Below, piece by piece: positions 25,624-33,335 of a stretch of 33,335 bases of DNA (the stretch's first letter is position 1; the number at the start of each line of letters is the position of its first letter). Both the position numbers and the translations under genes were made by a program. Location of the stretch: NCBI GenBank assembly GCA_937991945.1, contig CALKLO010000071.1:1-33335 (forward strand). The letters are read 5' to 3'. The DNA is from an uncultured Granulosicoccus sp. Its GTDB lineage: Bacteria; Pseudomonadota; Gammaproteobacteria; Granulosicoccales; Granulosicoccaceae. The notes under the pieces are model-generated. The model did no database searches, had not been told where the DNA came from, and worked only from the letters and a program-made list of their open reading frames with translations.

Positions 25624-26292
25624 CTATATGAGCGTAATTAATGATGAGTCGTGGTGAGTTTGTAAATGCGGCACTGTGTTGAAGTCAACCAGACGAGCTT
25701 CTTTGCCGTCGAAGTGTAGTGTTGTTACAGAGGAGTTGCGAATGCGCCATATAGCATCAATAGTATGCTTAAAATCAAGCCCAAGCACGACTGAGACGAT
25801 GTTGGCTATCACGCCGCCAGATGTAAAAAACACGTGAGACTTCTGGTCTGCAGCGGTACTGTGCAGCTCTTGTACACATTGCCATCCTCGATGTTGAAAG
25901 TCTGCCCAAGACTCAGCCTGATGTTCGTCCAAGTGGCTTTCGTTATCACGCCATCGTTGCATGATGCCTAAATACATTTCAAAGGTCATTGAGTCGGGTG
26001 CGTCGCTTTTGGCGCCCATGCCGAACGTTGCGTCGATCACGTCATGATCGTATTCATTCAAACCGATATGTTCGATTGATGGCGATGTTGGCGTTAGTGA
26101 TTGCAAAGAGAGTTGGGCGGTATCGCGTTGGCGCGATAACGAACCATGTGAGGTTATATCGGGTGAAAATCCTTGCTTATCCCACCATTCGCCCAATAGT
26201 TGAGCCTGCTGGCGTCCTAAGGTTGAAAGTCTGTCGTAGTTGTCGGTGCCCGCTGAGGCTTGCCCGTGGCGAACGAGATACAGCATGCTCAT
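25624..26292 (-). CDS. Histidine phosphatase superfamily protein
   Basis: A 222-residue protein of the phosphoglycerate mutase-like branch 1 histidine phosphatases. It has the catalytic LVRHGQASAG (His9), the RLSTLGRQQAQLLGEWW helix typical of SixA/CobC/GpmB-like proteins, and a late HVFFTSGGVIANIVSVVLGL segment. In that segment the usual catalytic second His (commonly VxHGG) appears as TSGG. The missing His is worth noting, since it may weaken activity or mark a different subgroup. The start is ATG 26292 or 26286. The gene precedes the aminotransferase in one minus-strand unit. Confidence 0.82.
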   Translation of the reverse strand: MSMLYLVRHGQASAGTDNYDRLSTLGRQQAQLLGEWWDKQGFSPDITSHGSLSRQRDTAQLSLQSLTPTSPSIEHIGLNEYDHDVIDATFGMGAKSDAPDSMTFEMYLGIMQRWRDNESHLDEHQAESWADFQHRGWQCVQELHSTAADQKSHVFFTSGGVIANIVSVVLGLDFKHTIDAIWRIRNSSVTTLHFDGKEARLVDFNTVPHLQTHHDSSLITLI

Positions 26293-26571
26293 GATTTAGC
26301 TATTTTCCGAAGACGTTGAAACAGGATCACAAAGGGTAACCAAAAAACTCGTTTCGCGCTTACATGCTTTTTAATTCGTGTTTCGATGGTTGGCAGGTGG
26401 TGATCGAGCTCAGTCGTTTAGACAATTCTCTCCGCTCACCGAGTCCTGTTTCCTAGTCCACAAAATGGGTGTGTGCTTTGCACAACCTGATGGTCTGGGG
26501 GTTAAGTGACTGTGAACTAGACCGCTAGGAATTACACAGCGAAGAAAGAGCAGACCTAGGGCTTTTATAAT

Positions 26572-27009
26572 ATGAGTGCCAGTGCACAGAAAGCGATGTA
26601 TCAGGACGACCCTGACATTCACAATGTGGTGCATAGTGATAGTCAGGTAGTGCGCAAAGTGTTGCTTGTCGACGAGCAAGCACATATTTTGCGCGTATTG
26701 CGGCTGAATTTGGATCGACAAGGCTATGAAGTAGACATGGCCCTGAACTCTGAAAACGCCTTATTCATGATGCGTGAGCATTCATATGATGTGTTAATCA
26801 TCACGAGTGACCTTCCCGATATGAGTGCCCGGCAATTGTGTGAAAACTTGGAGCAACAGTTAGTGAATAACAACCCGTTGGTTCTGGTCGGCGCACGCGA
26901 AGATGACGCTTGGTTAGAGTCCTCAAGTACCGCCGAACGTTTGGATGTTCCCGTGAGTTTGCGCTGGATTGTCGCTCGCCTTAGCGAGGCGTTTGGCGAC
27001 TGCCGCTGA
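26572..27009 (+). CDS. Receiver-like (pseudo-receiver) protein
   Basis: A 145-residue CheY-fold protein after an N-terminal tail of about 28 residues. VRKVLLVDEQAHILRVLRLNLDRQGYEV (27-54) is a clear receiver beta1-alpha1, with acidic Asp34-Glu35. The phospho-acceptor should come in the YDVLIITSDLPDMS segment, but the aligned position is Thr78. The usual Lys before the last helix (KPF) is also missing (LDVPVSLRWIVARL). So it probably does not take part in normal Asp phosphorylation. There is no output domain. It is followed after 9 bases by the degenerate GGDEF/EAL gene, its likely partner. Confidence 0.8.
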   Translation: MSASAQKAMYQDDPDIHNVVHSDSQVVRKVLLVDEQAHILRVLRLNLDRQGYEVDMALNSENALFMMREHSYDVLIITSDLPDMSARQLCENLEQQLVNNNPLVLVGAREDDAWLESSSTAERLDVPVSLRWIVARLSEAFGDCR

Positions 27010-27018
27010 CACGTATTC

Positions 27019-28365
27019 ATGTCTGACGAATCATCAGTCGACCCTTCGACAGGACTGCTGCACCGCGCAGCTTTTTTGAAGGAAGTCCGCGAAGCTCAAC
27101 TTAAATCTGCATCGAGTCAACGTCGTGGGTGTTTGTTGATTTTGCACTTTCCCGGGCTCCTGGATTTAGGGCAGGACGAAGGCGTTGAAGTCTCTGATGA
27201 GACATTAAAAAACGTGTTAGCCATTATTGAAACGCGCTTGCGGCGTCGGGACACTTTGGGTCGTATCGGTGAGCAAAGCCTGTGTTTGTTGCTGCGCCAA
27301 TGCGAAGAGAGTGATGCGCTTGTTATTGCTGATCAATACGAAGCTTTACTAAACGATATCACCTACGACGAGCGCATACACAAAGCGCTGATGGGTTTTC
27401 ATTATCGCATTGTCTCTTTAGATTCCTCTCGGCATCGTTCGCCTAATGCGAAAGAGGGTGGGCTCAACACGCGAGCTCTGAGTGAGGCCTCAATTTTACT
27501 CTCAACCATTCGGTCGTTTATGCAATCGGATGTGCCGGTGCCTGGAGAGCTTCTTTCATTCGAGGACGCTAGCGCTGAGCAGCGAGAAGTTGCTCAGATA
27601 GTCAGAGCGCCAGACAATGACACGGTTGTTGATATTGATTCGCCAATAAAAGGTGAGCTATCGACACAAGACTGGCGATTGAAGCCGGGTCATTTGCTCA
27701 ATCAACAGATGTTAGTGACCTGTTACCGAATGCAGCCGGTAGGCTTTGCCACGTCTGATCAATCGTTAGATGAAAGTCCTATGTTTGAGGCTGCGTTAAG
27801 CGCCCTTGCATTAAATTTGAAGCTTGCACGACCCACGATTGAAAGTTTACTTATTCTGCCATTGAGCGCGAGACAGTTAACTAGCGAGTCGACTGTTTGG
27901 TTAAAAGAGCGGTGTAGAACTCAACGAATAGCGCCTTCGGATATCTGCCTATTGTTAAGTGTTGAGACAGTCTCACAAGATTTGCGAATGTGCATGCCTA
28001 TCCTGCGACGCCTGAATCGCCAAGGTATTCGCCTGATGCTTGAAGGTGTGAGCTCAGCGCCACAATTTACCGCTTTGCAGAATTTAGCGGGTTTTGATTA
28101 CTTGTGGATCACTGCTAAAGTGATGCAAGCTTCGATGTTTGATATTCGTAAACGTCAAGAATTAGAAGCGCTTGTGGAGACGGCACACGCTCAGCATCGA
28201 GAGGTTTGTGCTGCAGGCATTGATAATTTAGCCTTGCTAGAGCATGCACAAGTGTTGAATGTCGATATTGGCTTTGGTCGCGTGTGCGGCAGAAGTCTGC
28301 CTTTTCCAGCCGTTGATTTGGATGCCTTAACGTCGGAAGTATCGAACGGCAACATTGACGATTAG
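27019..28365 (+). CDS. Degenerate GGDEF/EAL-like protein
   Basis: A 448-residue protein showing both folds of cyclic-di-GMP enzymes without their catalytic residues. The GGDEF-like part (about 8-140) keeps the DPSTGLLHRAAFLKEV entry and RRRDTLGRIG, but the GGDEF site reads GEQSL (84-88). The EAL-like part (about 218-440) has no EAL. In it the Asp-rich DDFG site reads LEGVS, and the AEGVE region reads AAGIDN. It may be a non-enzymatic binding or scaffold protein, possibly an effector. It follows the pseudo-receiver gene by 9 bases. Its last 39 bases overlap the 3' end of the minus-strand membrane-protein gene. Confidence 0.78.
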   Translation: MSDESSVDPSTGLLHRAAFLKEVREAQLKSASSQRRGCLLILHFPGLLDLGQDEGVEVSDETLKNVLAIIETRLRRRDTLGRIGEQSLCLLLRQCEESDALVIADQYEALLNDITYDERIHKALMGFHYRIVSLDSSRHRSPNAKEGGLNTRALSEASILLSTIRSFMQSDVPVPGELLSFEDASAEQREVAQIVRAPDNDTVVDIDSPIKGELSTQDWRLKPGHLLNQQMLVTCYRMQPVGFATSDQSLDESPMFEAALSALALNLKLARPTIESLLILPLSARQLTSESTVWLKERCRTQRIAPSDICLLLSVETVSQDLRMCMPILRRLNRQGIRLMLEGVSSAPQFTALQNLAGFDYLWITAKVMQASMFDIRKRQELEALVETAHAQHREVCAAGIDNLALLEHAQVLNVDIGFGRVCGRSLPFPAVDLDALTSEVSNGNIDD

Positions 28366-28590
28366 CGACAGTGTGGTCGCGCCGAGTATGGCGAACAGTA
28401 ACGCCCCGCCGAGTAGGCCCCCGCTCGTATCGTCCAGGATGTCACGTAACATCAATCCCACGAACGCACCGACGCCCCCAGCGACAAGGCTGGCCTTGAG
28501 GTTATGCTCGCTCTGAGGAAATAACTTACTCACAGCCAAACCGCAGGCAACGCCCAGTAAGATAATCAGCATGGGGATGAGTAATCGCAT
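28327..28590 (-). CDS. Small membrane protein, GlsB/YeaQ/YmgE-like
   Basis: An 87-residue protein (89 from the ATG at 28596) with three hydrophobic segments: RLLIPMLIILLGVACGLAV, ASLVAGGVGAFVGLMLRDIL, and GALLFAILGATTLSLIVNVAV. It ends in basic RYFRR. The GAFVG-GLLGGALLFAILGA pattern resembles the GlsB/YeaQ transglycosylase-associated small membrane proteins, but similarity is modest. GAAGA, about 6 bases upstream of ATG 28590, favours that start. The 3' end overlaps the convergent GGDEF/EAL-like gene by 39 bases. Confidence 0.6.
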   Translation of the reverse strand: MRLLIPMLIILLGVACGLAVSKLFPQSEHNLKASLVAGGVGAFVGLMLRDILDDTSGGLLGGALLFAILGATTLSLIVNVAVRYFRR

Positions 28591-28648
28591 GAGCATTCTT
28601 CAGTTAATATATGAATTCCGATAAGGCCAGAGCCTACCTTCCCAGATT

Positions 28649-29641
28649 ATGAATGTCGACGTCACAGCAAACAATGCCATGAAGGGTGTCGGTTTTGGTC
28701 TCTTGGGCTTTGCCGTGTTCTCTTTCCACGATGCTGTCATCAAGAGCATCGAAGGCATTCCAGTTTTTCAAGTCGCCTTTTTCGCTGTTTTGTTCAGCTT
28801 TGTGCCATTCACGCTATTTCTAGCGTTTGATGGCAGAGAGCGCTCTATGCGGCCTCGATTGCCCGTGCACGTCGCTCTGCGCTGCCTGTTTACGGTGATT
28901 GGCCTGTTGTCTGTGTTCTACGCGTTCAGCAAACTACCTCTGTCAGAAGTGTATTCCATGCTGTTTGCAGCCCCCATTTTAATAACCTTGCTAGCCATAC
29001 CTATTTTAGGCGAGCGTATTCGGTTGATTCGCTGGTTTGCTATCGTGCTCGGGCTCATTGGCGTGCTAGTGGTGTTGAGGCCAGGATCTGGGTCTTTCAC
29101 ATTTGAGCACTTAGCGGCAGTCACAGCGGCAGTCTGCGTGGCATGCAATTCAATCGTGACTCGCAAAATAGGTTCGCGTGAGCACAGCGTTACACTGATT
29201 ATTTACCCCATGCTGACGAACGTGGTGGTTACAGGTATCGCAACAGCATTTGTCTATGTGCCTATGTCCGGTGAAGTGCTGCTAAAGCTGTGCGCTATTG
29301 GGGTGCTGAGTGTGATTGGGCAAACCCTAATGATCATGGCTTACCGCAGCTCAGAGGCCCAATTTGTTGCCCCGATGCAATACAGCCAAATGTTGTGGGC
29401 GCTGATTTTTGGCGCTTGGATATTCAACGAGTCGCCCGATCGTACTGTGCTGCTTGGTTCAGCGGTCATTGTCTGTTCCGGTCTGTTATTTTTGTGGCGT
29501 GAATTGGTGGCCTCCGTTATGCAGCCGGTTTTACGCACTCGAAACGTTCGTATAGCGGGTGGTCCACAAGCTCAGTCGGTTGAGACAGATACGGCTCCTG
29601 CCGGGCGTTTTGCTGACGAGTCAGGCAACCGTCACCCATGA
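28649..29641 (+). CDS. EamA/DMT-family permease
   Basis: A 330-residue drug/metabolite transporter superfamily protein with ten hydrophobic segments in two EamA repeats. It starts KGVGFGLLGFAVFSFHDAVIKS and includes LPLSEVYSMLFAAPILITLLAIPILGERI, a typical first-repeat end, and PMQYSQMLWALIFGAWIFNESPD in the second repeat. A polar tail of about 40 residues follows the last membrane segment. The substrate is unknown. Its stop overlaps the DUF3820 start (ATGA at 29638-29641), so the two are coupled. Confidence 0.88.
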   Translation: MNVDVTANNAMKGVGFGLLGFAVFSFHDAVIKSIEGIPVFQVAFFAVLFSFVPFTLFLAFDGRERSMRPRLPVHVALRCLFTVIGLLSVFYAFSKLPLSEVYSMLFAAPILITLLAIPILGERIRLIRWFAIVLGLIGVLVVLRPGSGSFTFEHLAAVTAAVCVACNSIVTRKIGSREHSVTLIIYPMLTNVVVTGIATAFVYVPMSGEVLLKLCAIGVLSVIGQTLMIMAYRSSEAQFVAPMQYSQMLWALIFGAWIFNESPDRTVLLGSAVIVCSGLLFLWRELVASVMQPVLRTRNVRIAGGPQAQSVETDTAPAGRFADESGNRHP

Positions 29642-29886
29642 ATACTGATTTGGACACGGCTGATCTGTTGGCGGCTGCATCTATGCCCATGCCGTTCGGT
29701 CGTTTTAAGGGAACCCGGCTTATAGATTTGCCAGAACCCTACGTTGTCTGGTTCAAGGGAGAGGGCTTTCCACCAGGTCTTTTGGGTCAGCGCATGGCGT
29801 TGATTTATGAAATTAAGTTGAACGGCTTAGAAAAATTGATCCGCCCGGTTTTAGATCTTCAACCTGGGCTTGACCCCGTGCGCTAG
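29638..29886 (+). CDS. DUF3820 family small protein
   Basis: An 82-residue cytoplasmic protein with the DUF3820 hallmark MPFGRFKGTRLIDLPEPYVVWF (residues about 17-38), then GEGFPPGLLGQRMALIYEIKLNGLEKLIRPV. Length and motif order are complete for the family, which is widespread in gammaproteobacteria and of unknown function. It shares an ATGA with the upstream EamA gene. No Cys or His cluster or membrane segment is seen. Confidence 0.88.
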   Translation: MNTDLDTADLLAAASMPMPFGRFKGTRLIDLPEPYVVWFKGEGFPPGLLGQRMALIYEIKLNGLEKLIRPVLDLQPGLDPVR

Positions 29887-30096
29887 CAGGACTAACCTGA
29901 CCCTATGACTTCGAATGCGCTCCTGTTAAGGCTTATGCGCCCGGCCGCTATATAGAGCGGGCCGGGAAAGCACCGCCTGGCGCCCTGTAAATGAATGCTG
30001 GGTTCCAAATACCTTAGCCATTGGCCAGATACACAAAATTGGCCACCCCGGTGACTTACACAACGTGAAAACACCGGTACAGCTCTCGAGATTGTC
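29887..30096. other. Gene-free stretch with GC-rich hairpins upstream of leuA leader
   Basis: No gene is seen here. A strong hairpin is formed by CCCGGCCGCT (29940-29949) with AGC-G-GGCCGGG (29956-29966): ten pairs, one bulged G, loop ATATAG. A weaker inverted repeat is CCGGTG (30048-30053) with CACCGG (30072-30077). ATTGGCCA occurs twice about 20 bases apart (about 30020 and 30038). Neither hairpin has a T-run. The stretch probably holds the DUF3820 transcript end and the leuA promoter. Confidence 0.5.
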
Positions 30097-31958
<1,862 letters not shown>

Positions 31959-31982
31959 CCTTAACCAGACCGGAACAACGAT

Positions 31983-33335
31983 ATGAGTGATCAAAAGAGT
32001 GATGGTCAAGGCGCTGGAACTACCAGTGCACAAACAGCCAATGAGTCGTTAGCTGAAGACGCTCTGAATTATCACCGGTATCCGATTCCTGGCAAGCTGG
32101 AAATATCGGCAACTAAAAATATGGTTAACCAGCGCGATCTTGCGCTGGCTTATTCGCCAGGTGTTGCGTTTGCCTGTAAAGCGATCGAAGAAGATCCTTT
32201 GCAAGCAGCTGAACTTACAGCTCGCAGCAACTTAGTTGCCGTTATAACCAACGGCACGGCTGTGCTTGGATTAGGGGCAATTGGTGCGCTTGCTTCCAAG
32301 CCGGTCATGGAAGGCAAGGCGGTTTTATTTAAAAAATTCGCCAATGTAGATGTGTTCGACCTAGAGTTGGATACAACTGATGTCGATCGTTTCTGCGATG
32401 CTGTTGAACTACTAGAGCCGACCTTTGGCGGTATTAATTTAGAAGATATCAAAGCCCCTGAATGCTTTGTCATTGAAGAGCGTTTACGCGCTCGCATGAA
32501 TATCCCTGTTTTTCATGACGACCAACACGGCACAGCGATTGTTGTTGCTGCAGCTATTCGAAATGGCCTTAAGGTTGCTGGGAAAAACTTAGAAGACATC
32601 TCGCTTGTCTGTTCAGGTGCGGGCGCTGCTGCGCTGGCCTGTCTGAACCTATTGGTTTACATGGGGCTTGATAAAAACAAAGTGACTGTGTGTGATAGAA
32701 GCGGTGTTCTGTACGAGGGGCGTAACGAGAATATGAACCCGTACAATTCACAGTATGCACGCGACACTAATGCTCGTGATCTCGATGATGTCATTGATGG
32801 GGCAGATGTCTTTCTAGGGCTGTCAGCTCCAAACGTTATTACCGGTGAGCAGGTGGCAAGAATGGCTGCGTCGCCGTTCATATTAGCGTTAGCCAACCCT
32901 GACCCCGAGATTAGTCCTGAAATCGTGCACAGTGTGCGTGACGATGCCATCATGGCGACCGGTCGTTCTGATTACCCTAACCAGGTAAACAATGTGTTGT
33001 GTTTTCCATTCTTGTTTCGTGGTGCCCTCGATGTGGGTGCTACTGAAATTAATGGTGCAATGCAGGAAGCGGCTGTTGAGGCTATTGCGAGTATCGCAAC
33101 TAAAGAAGCCTCTGATGTGGTGTCAGCTGCCTATGGCGGTAAGCCATTCAAGTTTGGTCGTGAATATTTAATTCCCAAGCCGTTTGATCCAAGACTGATG
33201 ATGGAAATTCCTCAGCGGGTTGCGCAAGCTGCCATGGACTCAGGTGTCGCCACACGTCCTATTGAAGACTTCGACGCTTATCGTCGTAAGCTGCGCAGTT
33301 TTGTGTTCCGATCGGGATTGGTTATGAAGCCTATG
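31983..33335 (+). CDS. maeB: Malic enzyme, MaeB-type, 3' end outside window
   Basis: The first 451 codons, without a stop, of a malate-to-pyruvate decarboxylating enzyme, usually NADP-dependent in this form. It has catalytic Tyr57 in [12 protein letters not shown], Lys112 in [14 protein letters not shown], the metal-binding FHDDQHGTA, and the nucleotide-binding [15 protein letters not shown]. It also has ALANPDPEI and [17 protein letters not shown]. Residue numbering and the run-on past position 430 suggest the long form of about 750 residues, with a C-terminal phosphotransacetylase-like domain beyond the window. The N-terminal 22 residues are polar and variable. The gene lies 24 bases after leuA, so some co-transcription is possible. 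Confidence 0.93.
   Translation, partial: MSDQKSDGQGAGTTSAQTANESLAEDALNYHRYPIPGKLEISATKNMVNQRDLALAYSPGVAFACKAIEEDPLQAAELTARSNLVAVITNGTAVLGLGAIGALASKPVMEGKAVLFKKFANVDVFDLELDTTDVDRFCDAVELLEPTFGGINLEDIKAPECFVIEERLRARMNIPVFHDDQHGTAIVVAAAIRNGLKVAGKNLEDISLVCSGAGAAALACLNLLVYMGLDKNKVTVCDRSGVLYEGRNENMNPYNSQYARDTNARDLDDVIDGADVFLGLSAPNVITGEQVARMAASPFILALANPDPEISPEIVHSVRDDAIMATGRSDYPNQVNNVLCFPFLFRGALDVGATEINGAMQEAAVEAIASIATKEASDVVSAAYGGKPFKFGREYLIPKPFDPRLMMEIPQRVAQAAMDSGVATRPIEDFDAYRRKLRSFVFRSGLVMKPM

Noticed and set aside
27019-28365. Active diguanylate cyclase or phosphodiesterase
   Set aside because: The GGDEF site reads GEQSL and EAL metal and catalytic residues are missing, so enzymatic turnover of cyclic-di-GMP is not supported.

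Overview
The window looks like a chromosomal segment of a free-living, probably marine, gammaproteobacterium. This is inferred from the gene families (long-form LeuA, MaeB-type malic enzyme, DUF3820 protein, IclR-controlled sugar locus), the middling base composition and the tight ATGA-overlapping operons. I see no rRNA, tRNA, CRISPR array, phage gene or insertion sequence.

Layout. (1) 1-4003: the C-terminal part of a hydantoinase B/5-oxoprolinase gene, then a minus-strand group made of a truncated zinc-type alcohol dehydrogenase remnant, a rhodanese and a VOC/glyoxalase-like protein. A carboxymuconolactone-decarboxylase-like gene is divergent from this group. (2) 4004-5561: a 316-base gene-free stretch, then an unrecognised membrane protein with five copies of a QAIHLGQ-type motif spaced about 15 residues apart and a coiled-coil tail. 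(3) 5677-9881: a compact livHMGF-type ABC importer operon without a binding-protein gene, ending in an EamA permease. (4) 9878-12033: otnK and ltnD, the kinase and dehydrogenase of four-carbon sugar-acid breakdown. (5) 12130-24175: a galactoside-use locus. On the minus strand it has GH36 alpha-galactosidase, galK, galT, GH42 beta-galactosidase, a sugar-binding protein and two permeases. On the plus strand it has an IclR-family regulator and the MalK/UgpC-type ATPase. (6) 24247-26292: a class III aminotransferase and a histidine phosphatase. (7) 26572-28596: a receiver-like protein lacking the phospho-acceptor Asp, a GGDEF/EAL-like protein lacking both catalytic motifs, and a small membrane protein. 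(8) 28649-33335: an EamA transporter, a DUF3820 protein, leuA with a candidate attenuator leader, and the first 451 codons of a malic enzyme that runs off the window.

How the genes work together. The galactoside locus is the best-understood system. The ABC importer would bring in intact galactosides. GH36 and GH42, both without signal peptides, would release galactose in the cytoplasm, and GalK and GalT would feed the Leloir pathway; galE is not in the window. A near-consensus sigma70 promoter (TTGACA/TATACT) upstream of the GH36 gene runs straight into the perfect palindrome TGGAACAATGTTCCA, a good candidate operator for the divergent IclR protein.

The least-described elements are the 15-residue-repeat membrane protein, the paired degenerate receiver and GGDEF/EAL proteins (a possible non-enzymatic signalling module), and a 53-codon open frame that overlaps a 14-bp hairpin directly upstream of leuA.
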